A stretch of DNA of 27,118 bases. It comes from Saprospiraceae bacterium. GTDB lineage: Bacteria > Bacteroidota > Bacteroidia > Chitinophagales > Saprospiraceae. Under the pieces are notes generated by a model that saw nothing but the letters and a program-made list of their open reading frames with translations, ran no database searches and was not told the origin of the DNA. Location of the stretch: contig JABDPK010000220.1 in assembly GCA_013042795.1 (NCBI GenBank), forward strand, positions 1 to 27,118, read 5' to 3'. This document shows positions 15,714-22,455 of the stretch, one piece after another (the stretch's first letter is position 1; the number at the start of each line of letters is the position of its first letter). The translations under genes were made by a program, and so were the position numbers.

Positions 15714-16730
15714 CTAATCAAAAAAAGTATCATATTGATTTGATCTTCCTATTTTTTCAGGTTGCTTTATTGGTTGACTAAGGTCCAGAACCTGGCCGTC
15801 ATCTTCAGCCTGGCTGATAATGTCCTGCTTTTCGGTTCCTAAAAGTAAAGAGGTAGATTCCTTTTCCCATTTTTCAAGCATCTGCATACCTTTCTCTTCA
15901 AAAATACCATTCTGGAGATCGATGGAATCCATAAAGCTTTCAGACATCTCCATGAATCTTTCCATTTCGCCGACCTTTCCGCTTACATCATCAGCAATGG
16001 CTTCAAGAGCAGAATCAAACATTTCTTTTTTGTCACTGTCTCCTTTAATAATAGCCATCGCGGATTTCATTGCAGAATGCCCAGCCAGCATGGCTTTCCT
16101 TTCCTGTTCTTTAACTTTGACCTGGTCTTCGATGTCTTCAGCAAGTATTGAAGAGTTCTCATACATCTTTGAAAGTACACGATAAAGCACTTCCATTCTT
16201 TTATAGAGATCCTCCAATTTGAGATTTGAATCTCTTAAACGCCCTGCTTTCCTGCTTTTGAGGATCATTACTGCTTCCTGTTGCGTCTCTTTGGCCTTGC
16301 TGGCAAGTTTCAGGTTGGTACGGATTTCCTTTTGATTATTAATAATCATTTCCTTCAGCTTATGCATCTGTCCTCTCAACTTGCTGATCTGCTTACGCAT
16401 TTTTTTGAGATTGCCTTTAAGTTCATCAACATAACTCTTAAGAATACCTATCGGATCTATTTGAACAAACAAACCTGTAATCCAGCGCATTGTGCTCTTA
16501 TACATATACCAAATCAGATTCCTGGCCTTTGAATCAAGACCGAAAAAAATGATCATACCCAAAACACCCAATGTAACGGCCAAACCTGCAGTTGTGGTAA
16601 TAAACCCAAGAAAGGATCCAATGATCCCGGGAATAATAACAGCAGCTGCAACAGCGATTCCAAGCAAAAAGATGGCACCGGTTATGCCTTCGGGTCTGCG
16701 CCAAAAAGACTTTTTCTTATATTCTGACAT
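15714..16730 (-). CDS. Two-TM coiled-coil protein with PspA/ESCRT-III-like layout
   Basis: This is the first gene of the ABC operon. Residues ~16-38 and 41-64 are two hydrophobic segments. After V-Q-I-D-P-I-G-I-L-K-S-Y-V (about 89-101) come long charged helices with heptad character (about 100-225), a shorter helix (E-M-F-D-S-A-L-E-A-I-A-D-D-V), and a last amphipathic helix (G-M-Q-M-L-E-K-W-E-K-E). The order, a long helical hairpin followed by two or three short helices, is that of PspA/Vipp1 and ESCRT-III proteins, which coat and remodel membranes. Here an N-terminal membrane hairpin would replace the usual amphipathic helix 0. I see the layout, not a firm sequence match; another coiled-coil family is possible. 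The binding-protein gene begins 32 bp downstream. Confidence 0.6.
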   Translation of the reverse strand: MSEYKKKSFWRRPEGITGAIFLLGIAVAAAVIIPGIIGSFLGFITTTAGLAVTLGVLGMIIFFGLDSKARNLIWYMYKSTMRWITGLFVQIDPIGILKSYVDELKGNLKKMRKQISKLRGQMHKLKEMIINNQKEIRTNLKLASKAKETQQEAVMILKSRKAGRLRDSNLKLEDLYKRMEVLYRVLSKMYENSSILAEDIEDQVKVKEQERKAMLAGHSAMKSAMAIIKGDSDKKEMFDSALEAIADDVSGKVGEMERFMEMSESFMDSIDLQNGIFEEKGMQMLEKWEKESTSLLLGTEKQDIISQAEDDGQVLDLSQPIKQPEKIGRSNQYDTFFD

Positions 16731-16757
16731 GCAATAAAATAAGGTGATTTACTTATG

Positions 16758-16765
16758 TAAAGATA
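16758..16765 (-). promoter_or_regulatory. Possible -7 element for the ABC/PspA-like operon
   Basis: On the minus strand this reads TATCTTTA, one mismatch from TAnnTTTG, 27 bp before the ATG at 16730. A TTTG lies further upstream (16795 to 16792), but the 26-nt spacing is longer than the usual 19-21, so support is weak. Confidence 0.3.
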
Positions 16766-16877
16766 CAATATGGAATCTGATACACATATTACAAACCACA
16801 GATATTTAATAACAATTCCAAATGGGTGGGATAATCGTCGAATAACGATAAAAACAAGATGAAAGCTGGTATTTAGC

Positions 16878-16914
16878 AAAAAAAAAGCTCTTGCAGTACA
16901 TTTACCACAAGAAC
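16878..16914 (-). terminator. Intrinsic terminator, minus strand (copy 1 of 2)
   Basis: Read on the minus strand, GTTCTTG pairs with CAAGAGC (7 bp, one G-U), with an inner GTA/TAC stem inside the loop, followed directly by nine T. It terminates minus-strand transcription coming from higher coordinates, where no minus-strand protein gene exists for over 2 kb, so the terminated RNA is probably non-coding. The block TTTAACACTCTTAAATA (16920-16936, plus-strand sense) lies right beside it and recurs at copy 2. Confidence 0.75.
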
Positions 16915-17094
16915 TCACTTTTAACACTCTTAAATAAATTCATTTTTAGCAAATACTGAATACACTCTCAAAACTCCAATATTCACTTAGAACATTTTAA
17001 TAACCTTTAATTAAACAGAATAAGAATTAAACCTTAAATAATTCAAATTCATTCTCTTTTCTCAATAAGGATGTTCTGTTTCTTTTTTACTATA

Positions 17095-17117
17095 AAATAC
17101 TTAGAGGCTAAGTATTT
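17095..17117. repeat. Perfect 10-bp inverted repeat
   Basis: AAATACTTAG and CTAAGTATTT flank a 3-nt AGG centre. No long T-run follows on either strand, so it fits an operator, a cruciform or an RNA stem-loop better than a standard terminator. Confidence 0.7.
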
Positions 17118-17320
17118 AGATGTATAGCTTTTATTTAATTCTCAGGTTTCTCAATAATTACAATACAAATATCGTACAGATTCATAGAAATTAATATAAC
17201 AAAATACACGAAGCCAAGACACGCAATTCCATGTTATAACAAATTTATATAATTTATATTATATTGTTTATCAATGTTTTATAGTTTAAAATGACATCTA
17301 GATTGCATAAAAAAAACTGG

Positions 17321-17358
17321 AAAAAAATAATCCCGGTGGTTTATTAACCATCGGGATT
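17321..17358 (-). terminator. Intrinsic terminator, minus strand (copy 2 of 2)
   Basis: On the minus strand AATCCCGATGGT pairs with ACCACCGGGATT (12 positions, one mismatch-type wobble pair) around a 6-nt loop TAATAA, then A and seven T. This is the strongest hairpin in the window. The block TTTAACATTCTTAAATA (17363-17379) adjoins it, nearly identical to that beside copy 1, while the stem sequences of the two hairpins are unrelated. Confidence 0.78.
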
Positions 17359-17416
17359 CGCCTTTAACATTCTTAAATATTCTGTAGTTGTTTTTAAGGA
17401 TGATAGATACCCATAA

Positions 17417-17620
17417 ATGGGTGAGTTCCGTTTTAAACCCGAACTCTACAAGGTTTCCGGTTTAAAGTTCTCGAACTATACCTACCTAGAGTTCACCGAT
17501 ATCCTCGATGATTCCAAGAAGTCGAAGAACTACTTCTACTACTTGCATGATAAAATAGATTTAACAAGTGAAAAAAAATTATACAGTAAATCTATTGCTA
17601 AAATCATGCCATACCTATAA
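17417..17620 (+). CDS. Small ORF of unknown function with unusual codon use (67 aa)
   Basis: This is a doubtful gene. The first ~45 codons are strikingly rich in C- or G-ending codons (TTC, TAC, ACC, ATC, CTC, AAG), unlike the neighbouring AT-rich genes, and encode a charged, aromatic peptide (N-Y-T-Y-L-E-F-T-D-I-L-D-D). The last ~20 codons switch to AT-rich usage. The ATG lies within the inverted repeat ACCCAT-AA-ATGGGT (17409-17422). The nearest AGGA is 16 bases upstream, too far for a normal ribosome site. The peptide matches nothing I know. It could be a 5' fragment of a well-adapted gene left after a deletion or transfer, a small real protein, or a structured RNA; several AGTTC/GAACT segments could pair. 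Confidence 0.35.
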   Translation: MGEFRFKPELYKVSGLKFSNYTYLEFTDILDDSKKSKNYFYYLHDKIDLTSEKKLYSKSIAKIMPYL

Positions 17621-17816
17621 CATTAACGCAGATGCTGGGACATGCATTTTAAGGGAAGATGGGAATCTATTAGGTAAGATTCCAGATTTCGTTTAATATG
17701 TATGGACTTGCACATTAAGAAATGCACATTTATCCATTATCCTCATTTTCCGTAAAGATAATAAGCAACTAGGTGCTAATGCCATCACATTTAACACAAA
17801 ATTGGGACATGCATTT
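17606..17816. repeat. Degenerate direct repeat (two clear copies, one weak)
   Basis: Copies at 17606-17649 and 17779-17816 share ATGCCAT, ACATT-AAC-CA and an exact 14-mer TGGGACATGCATTT (17636-17649, 17803-17816). A weaker third version, TGGACTTGCACATT, lies at 17703-17716. The copies sit just upstream of the helical-repeat gene, and the last overlaps the probable -33 region of its promoter. The remaining sequence between 17621 and 17875 shows no gene. Confidence 0.6.
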
Positions 17817-17827
17817 ACTTATATAGC

Positions 17828-17835
17828 TATATTTG
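17828..17835 (+). promoter_or_regulatory. -7 promoter element for the helical-repeat gene
   Basis: TATATTTG is an exact match to the Bacteroidota TAnnTTTG element, 40 bp before the ATG at 17876. A TTG lies at 17802-17804, with slightly long spacing. AAGGGAAA at 17859-17866 could assist ribosome binding. Confidence 0.5.
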
Positions 17836-17875
17836 GATTTGATAGGGAATATTTATTAAAGGGAAACCATGCTTT

Positions 17876-19396
17876 ATGGAAGAATTGAAAGCTATTGTCA
17901 ATTTGTTGTCCAGGCAAAAGTTAAAGCAAATTGAAATCATTACAGAAGATGTCCAACTTTCTGAAAAAAGTAAGGACCTGTTCGAAGGCATTAAGTCAGG
18001 GACATATAATTCAGATGAAGAAGCTGCGCTTGCTTTATATGACTCAAACAAGAATAATGAAAGTTACAGGAAACTCAAGTACCGTCTTCGCGAAAGGTTG
18101 ATCAATACTCTTTTTTTTATCGATATCCAGAATTATTCCAAGCATGCTTATGAAAAGGCATTAAACAGGAATTATAAACACTGGGCATCAGCAAAAATTT
18201 TGATGGAAAAAGGATTACGCGGTCCTGCAATGTCCTTGCTGGAAAATTCTCTCAAATCAGTTATTAAATTTGATATTACTGATCTTACTGTCCTGATTTT
18301 GAAAGCCCTTAAAATGCATTATGGCTTATACCAGTTCAATGCCTATAAATACAATAAATACAAGGAACAGTATAAGCAGTATAAAGATATTTTTGATTAT
18401 GAAGAACAAGCGGAAGAATACTATACCCTTCTTGGACATATTGTAAGTAGCACCAAGGCTTATTCCTATAATGCCGAAATGAAACAAATGGATCTGGAAC
18501 TCAGCTCCTTTATTGAAAAGATTAAATCCATTGATGCTTACTATCTACAATATTATGCCTTGAATGCATTCTATTTCATGAATCTCATTAAAAAAGACAA
18601 TCAGAAAGTACTCGAAATATGTAATTATGCGATTGATTATTTTGAGAACAAACAAGGATTCAGCCGAATGGCCATCTTTTCCTTTTATCAAAAGAAAGGG
18701 ATATCTCTCCTGGGATTACAACAATACCCTGAAGCCATTGAAAATTTTGAAAAATGCCTGAGTTTCAATCCACCTGAAGGCGGTCTTTCGTGGCAATATA
18801 TTTATTCCTATATGTTCACAGCCAATATTCTTTTAAAAGATTACCAGGCTGCATACAGGATTACGTCTTTTATAATGAACCATAAAAAATTCAATAGTCT
18901 CAATGAAACATTCAGACAACCATGGCATTTGAAGGAGGCATTTATTCACTTCCTGATCAAAGTCGGGGAAATCAAGCCTGACGCAGAAGAAGGTGTAAAA
19001 CCATTGAGAACTTTTCGAATTGGAAGATTCCTGAATGATGTAGATAAATTTGCCCGGGACAAAAGAGGACTGAATATCACAATTAACATCATCCAGATGC
19101 TGTTCCTGATCATAGATGAAAAATATGACGATGTATTGGATAAACTGGCAGCATTAAAGCAATACAATTTCAGATATTTAAAAAGGCCTGAATACGCCAG
19201 GTCAAGTAACTTCATCAAAATGTTACTCAAGATCCCTGAAGCAAATTACGAACCTGATCTAATTAGATCAAAAGCTGCAAAATTCTATGATAACCTGGTG
19301 AGTCACACATCGGACTTTTCAGAACAATCTATGAGTATAGAGATAATCCCTTACGAACAATTATGGAAAGAAATCCTGAGTATTTTTGAAAAGTGA
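17876..19396 (+). CDS. Helical-repeat (TPR-like) protein, about 506 aa
   Basis: This cytoplasmic-looking protein has no signal peptide or membrane segment. The N-terminal ~110 residues (L-L-S-R-Q-K-L-K-Q-I-E, then S-D-E-E-A-A-L-A-L-Y, Y-R-K-L-K-Y-R-L-R-E-R-L-I-N-T-L-F-F) form a distinct conserved-looking segment. The rest is a series of helical pairs; the clearest TPR is at about residues 270-305 (F-S-F-Y-Q-K-K-G-I-S-L-L, Y-P-E-A-I-E-N-F-E-K-C-L). I recall similar proteins occurring as paralogues in Saprospiria-like genomes, with no assigned function. TPR arrays bind other proteins, so a scaffold or adaptor role is the safest guess. Its TGA stop abuts the stop of the convergent downstream gene. 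Confidence 0.8.
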   Translation: MEELKAIVNLLSRQKLKQIEIITEDVQLSEKSKDLFEGIKSGTYNSDEEAALALYDSNKNNESYRKLKYRLRERLINTLFFIDIQNYSKHAYEKALNRNYKHWASAKILMEKGLRGPAMSLLENSLKSVIKFDITDLTVLILKALKMHYGLYQFNAYKYNKYKEQYKQYKDIFDYEEQAEEYYTLLGHIVSSTKAYSYNAEMKQMDLELSSFIEKIKSIDAYYLQYYALNAFYFMNLIKKDNQKVLEICNYAIDYFENKQGFSRMAIFSFYQKKGISLLGLQQYPEAIENFEKCLSFNPPEGGLSWQYIYSYMFTANILLKDYQAAYRITSFIMNHKKFNSLNETFRQPWHLKEAFIHFLIKVGEIKPDAEEGVKPLRTFRIGRFLNDVDKFARDKRGLNITINIIQMLFLIIDEKYDDVLDKLAALKQYNFRYLKRPEYARSSNFIKMLLKIPEANYEPDLIRSKAAKFYDNLVSHTSDFSEQSMSIEIIPYEQLWKEILSIFEK

Positions 19397-20323
19397 TCAA
19401 TGGTCTTTATAACTCTCCTTTTCAAAATCATTATTATCAAGAACGAATGACTTTTCGTGTACTTTCCTGACTTCCCAAAGACTATATTTCTTGTCGTCTT
19501 CCTTTAATCGGCTTTCTGAATACATAATCATCCCTTTCATCTTGTTGACCGAATCACTGTAATTCCCTGGAGTAAATTGATTTAAAAAACCACCGTAGCT
19601 ATCCTTCCAGTCAACCGGGAATTCAGGTGCCAAATAAACATTCAGATTTTCATCTTCATTTTCACCTTTATAATTTTCACAATAATAACCTGCAATATCT
19701 TTGGTCTTCCCTGTTTTATTCAATTCAAGAGAAGCCACATTATCATTCAATCCCTTATTGTTTGAAGCCTGGTACATTCTGATCATATTGGGAATGGCAT
19801 ATACTGACTTTTTTCCTTCTTCCGTTCTGTACATTGCCATCAAATCATTTTCGATATCCATCACAACAAGACTAGTAGCATCATCCTCTTTTTGTTCCAT
19901 ACCAAACAACGTTCCATCCTTCTTGTAATACATCCTGCAATCACGCGTCTCTTTACCATAATCGGTCAATTGAATATCAAGGTAAAGATCAAACACATAA
20001 GATTCAGGTAATTTTTCTGATGCATCAAAAGAATCCATCATCTCACCGTAGTTCCTGTTGACCTTTTCCCAGTCAATTTCACCATTCTCAAGGGTATCAG
20101 AATTATAATAATTCTTTACCATCCTGTCAAATGATTCATCAATAGGTTTGTAGGCAGCTCTTACAATTGCATTTGAAACCTCTTCAACGACCTTATCCTC
20201 GACCTGCTTCATTAATTTCTTCTGCGCTTCCTTTTGAATACGCTTGAATATCTGGGCATCTGAGGATAAGGGAAGGATCAAGAAAATGCAACTGACTTGT
20301 AGTATGAATTTGATAGTTTTCAT
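19397..20323 (-). CDS. Secreted DUF4412-like protein
   Basis: A signal peptide (F-I-L-Q-V-S-C-I-F-L-I-L-P-L-S-S-D-A-Q) is followed by a basic helical segment (F-K-R-I-Q-K-E-A-Q-K-K-L-M-K-Q-V) and a beta-rich domain with Y-Y-K-K-D-G-T-L-F-G-M, A-M-Y-R-T-E-E-G-K-K and G-K-T-K-D-I-A-G-Y-Y-C-E-N-Y. This pattern fits the DUF4412 family, beta-sandwich envelope proteins that recall lipoprotein carriers such as LolA; a function is not established. Its stop forms TGATCA with the neighbouring stop. It is 22 bp downstream of the coiled-coil gene on the same strand, so those two probably form an operon. Confidence 0.7.
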   Translation of the reverse strand: MKTIKFILQVSCIFLILPLSSDAQIFKRIQKEAQKKLMKQVEDKVVEEVSNAIVRAAYKPIDESFDRMVKNYYNSDTLENGEIDWEKVNRNYGEMMDSFDASEKLPESYVFDLYLDIQLTDYGKETRDCRMYYKKDGTLFGMEQKEDDATSLVVMDIENDLMAMYRTEEGKKSVYAIPNMIRMYQASNNKGLNDNVASLELNKTGKTKDIAGYYCENYKGENEDENLNVYLAPEFPVDWKDSYGGFLNQFTPGNYSDSVNKMKGMIMYSESRLKEDDKKYSLWEVRKVHEKSFVLDNNDFEKESYKDH

Positions 20324-20345
20324 AATGTCGGGGTTAAAAAATTAC

Positions 20346-21014
20346 TTAGAGGTATTTTTTCATTTTTTCTAGGTCATCTTTAATTTGTTGTGCAACAATA
20401 TGGTAGGCATAATAAAAGCTATCCTTTGTTGCCTCAACTTTCGCTTTATTCTTATCCACGGAAGCTTTTCTTTCTTTTAGCGCTTTGCTTTCTGCTTCTA
20501 TCTCTTTCTCCAGTTGAATGATTTGCTTTTTTTTATTTTGAATTGATAGTTCAAGGCTGTTTAGCTGTTTGTTATTATCATCAATATGTCTGCTCATCTG
20601 GTTTCGAAATGCGTCCAGGAACTTGGATTCTTCTTTCTCCAGGATACTGATATAATGTTCAGCACTTGCTTTCAGGTTGGTGGGTGTGGCACCCATCGTT
20701 TTAGCCATAGCCAGTGCTGACTGGAATTTCGTTCCTTCATCCATCTCCATCTTTGACAGATTTTGCAATGACTGTTTATATTCGAGGTAGTCAAATCCTT
20801 CGAGGTTCGATTCCTCGATAGCAGACAATAATCGATTAATGAATTTTTCATCTACCTTCCCTTTAGGTGGGTTATCTTTGCTAAAGTCAGGTTTATTAAT
20901 CTTTATCTCCGGTTTTGCAGGTTTGGATTGTTTTTTCTCAACCTGAGAGGCAGCTTGCTTTTTAGCCTCGTTCTCATCTTCAATTATAAAGAGGGATTTA
21001 AGTTTTTTAAACAT
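20346..21014 (-). CDS. Coiled-coil protein of unknown function (222 aa)
   Basis: The start is ATG 21014 (M-F-K-K-L-K-S-L-F); an in-frame start at 21170 would overlap the divergent thioesterase gene and is rejected. A short basic/hydrophobic N-terminus precedes a Lys/Pro-rich linker (K-Q-S-K-P-A-K-P-E-I-K-I). A helical domain follows at ~75-135, containing F-D-Y-L-E-Y-K-Q-S-L and A-M-A-K-T-M-G-A, then a long coiled coil (about 150-222). No signal peptide or membrane segment is evident. The helical build recalls the PspA-like protein of the ABC operon, and it could be a partner of that system. This is conjecture. It is the first gene of a two-gene minus-strand unit. Confidence 0.75.
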   Translation of the reverse strand: MFKKLKSLFIIEDENEAKKQAASQVEKKQSKPAKPEIKINKPDFSKDNPPKGKVDEKFINRLLSAIEESNLEGFDYLEYKQSLQNLSKMEMDEGTKFQSALAMAKTMGATPTNLKASAEHYISILEKEESKFLDAFRNQMSRHIDDNNKQLNSLELSIQNKKKQIIQLEKEIEAESKALKERKASVDKNKAKVEATKDSFYYAYHIVAQQIKDDLEKMKKYL

Positions 21015-21038
21015 GTATTGACAATAATTATGATCTGT

Positions 21039-21077
21039 AAATATATATTTAACTATTATTATAACCGATTTTAATCG
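21039..21077. promoter_or_regulatory. Divergent promoter region with two palindromes
   Basis: The 74-bp gap between divergent starts contains the perfect palindrome AAATATATATTT (21039-21050), able to give a TATATTTA-type -7 element on either strand, and an inverted repeat CGATT-TT-AATCG (21066-21077) ending 11 bp before the thioesterase ATG. The second could be an operator. Neither is proven. Confidence 0.4.
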
Positions 21078-21088
21078 ATAATTCAAGT

Positions 21089-21508
21089 ATGTACGTATTT
21101 GATTACAGGAAACGGGTGAGATATGCTGAAACTGATAAAATGGGCTATCTCTATTATGGCCATTATGCAAAATACTACGAAATAGGCAGGGTCGAATGCC
21201 TCAGGCATCTCGGTCTGTCATATAAACTTATGGAAGACCAATATAAGATTATGTTACCTGTCGTACACCTTGAATCCAAGTACCTTTTGCCAGCTTATTA
21301 TGATGAAGAAATTCTGATCAAAACCATACTAAAGGAAATGCCTGGAAAAATGATCACTTTCCATCATGAACTGATCAATCCGAAAAGCTTGATTATTAAT
21401 AAAGCTATAGTTAAATTATTCTTCGTAGATATGGAATCAGGGAAAAGGACATCAGTTCCTGGTTTTTTGAAAGACAAACTTCTTCCTTATTTTAAAACGG
21501 GATCTTAG
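21089..21508 (+). CDS. Acyl-CoA thioesterase, YbgC/4HBT hotdog family
   Basis: This is a predicted cytoplasmic thioesterase cleaving acyl-CoA or acyl-ACP esters. The 139-residue length and the segment V-R-Y-A-E-T-D-K-M-G-Y-L-Y-Y-G-H-Y-A-K-Y-Y-E match the 4HBT motif, with the catalytic Asp in E-T-D and the Y-Y-G-H-Y stretch lining the active site. Substrate chain length cannot be read from the sequence. The YihY/BrkB gene begins 4 bases after its stop, so the two are co-transcribed; a link to membrane lipid or envelope maintenance is possible. Confidence 0.92.
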   Translation: MYVFDYRKRVRYAETDKMGYLYYGHYAKYYEIGRVECLRHLGLSYKLMEDQYKIMLPVVHLESKYLLPAYYDEEILIKTILKEMPGKMITFHHELINPKSLIINKAIVKLFFVDMESGKRTSVPGFLKDKLLPYFKTGS

Positions 21509-21511
21509 GAA

Positions 21512-22417
21512 ATGGGAATGGCAGAATGGAAAATAATTAGGAATCTGGTATATATTACGAAAAAATATTCACTGCCAGGATTCTCGGGTGTTCCTGTTTA
21601 CGACGTTATAGTGTTTGTAGTTAATGAAGCAAAACGTGATGATATTGTCACACGTTCCAATGCAGTTGCATTTACTTTTTTTCTTTCATTATTTCCTGCA
21701 ATCATCTTCCTTTTTACCTTATTACCAATGCTTCCTTTTACCGCAGATTATCTGAGCCTGTTCAGGGAAACAACTGCAGAGTTTTTTCCACAGGATGCAC
21801 ACAACTACCTGTTCAGAGTAATTGAAGGTGTTGTGTCTATCAAAAGAGGCAGTCTTCAGACCCTGGGTTTAATATTCGCAATATTTTTTTCGAGTTCAGG
21901 AATGACTACATTGATGTATGGCTTCAATAAAACCCATGAAAGAGTTTTCAAAAAAAGATCCTATGCCAAATACAGACTAGTAGCCATCCTCCTGACCATG
22001 CTCCTTGGTGCATTGTTTATGGTTTCCATGTTGCTCATCATATTTGGGCAACCTATACTTGAAGTCTCTCTTGACAAATTAAATGTCAGAAATACAGGCT
22101 TTGTGTTTACTTTCCTGAAATGGTCAATTGCAATATCTCTGATTTATTTAGGTATTACCCTAATTTACAGGTATGGATCTGCTATGAAAGAAAGGATAAA
22201 ATGGTTTAACACAGGGGCCATTCTGGCTACGATATTATCTATTATCTCATCTCTGTTATTTTCCTACTTCATCAATAATTTTGGCCAGTATAATGAAATA
22301 TACGGATCCATTGGAGCCCTTATCGTTTTATTGATCTGGCTTGAGATCAACGCCTTTGTTATTCTTGTAGGCTTTGAATTTAATGCAAGTATTGCCGTGA
22401 ATAAAGCAATTCTTTAG
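21512..22417 (+). CDS. YihY/BrkB family inner-membrane protein
   Basis: A 301-residue polytopic protein with about six membrane segments: A-F-T-F-F-L-S-L-F-P-A-I-I-F-L-F near residue 55, G-L-I-F-A-I-F-F-S-S-S-G-M-T-T-L, A-I-L-L-T-M-L-L-G-A-L-F, the segment beginning I-A-I-S-L-I-Y, I-L-A-T-I-L-S-I-I-S-S-L-L, and the closing G-A-L-I-V-L-L-I-W-L-E-I-N-A-F-V-I-L-V-G-type helix. These are typical of the YihY/BrkB family. It was once called RNase BN in error. Proposed roles in this family include lipid transport across the envelope, but the function is unsettled. A second possible start lies two codons on. Confidence 0.92.
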   Translation: MGMAEWKIIRNLVYITKKYSLPGFSGVPVYDVIVFVVNEAKRDDIVTRSNAVAFTFFLSLFPAIIFLFTLLPMLPFTADYLSLFRETTAEFFPQDAHNYLFRVIEGVVSIKRGSLQTLGLIFAIFFSSSGMTTLMYGFNKTHERVFKKRSYAKYRLVAILLTMLLGALFMVSMLLIIFGQPILEVSLDKLNVRNTGFVFTFLKWSIAISLIYLGITLIYRYGSAMKERIKWFNTGAILATILSIISSLLFSYFINNFGQYNEIYGSIGALIVLLIWLEINAFVILVGFEFNASIAVNKAIL

Positions 22418-22455
22418 GCATCACGGATTCTTAGCTCGAATGGTCAATAAAACTT

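Larger units (their letters stand above)
16739..17416. other. Long AT-rich intergenic region with structured elements
   Basis: No convincing protein-coding gene was found here: open frames are short, AT-rich and without family resemblance. It does contain two minus-strand intrinsic terminators preceded by a shared block, a perfect 10-bp inverted repeat at 17095-17117, a low-complexity A/T tract around 17240-17285, and a minus-strand TAAATTTG (17247 to 17240) that matches the TAnnTTTG -7 consensus. Transcription of one or two small RNAs on the minus strand is plausible. I see no tRNA, tmRNA or replication-origin features. Confidence 0.55.

Noticed and set aside
16770..16862. Plus-strand 30-codon frame in the intergenic island
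   Set aside because: Short, AT-driven, no ribosome site and no recognisable features.
16682..16927. Minus-strand 81-aa open frame overlapping the start of the PspA-like gene
   Set aside because: It overlaps a better gene in another frame, runs across a terminator hairpin, and its composition is unlike a real protein.
17240..17285. AT-rich tract as a possible replication origin
   Set aside because: No cluster of DnaA boxes, and no dnaA, dnaN or gidA nearby.
16739..17875. Insertion sequence, prophage or CRISPR remnant in the island
   Set aside because: No transposase or integrase fragments, no terminal inverted repeats with target duplication, and no regularly spaced repeats; the 14-bp repeat alone is not enough.
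21015..21170. Longer N-terminus for the coiled-coil protein
   Set aside because: It would overlap the thioesterase gene and its promoter; the extension lacks protein-like composition, and ATG 21014 gives a sensible N-terminus.
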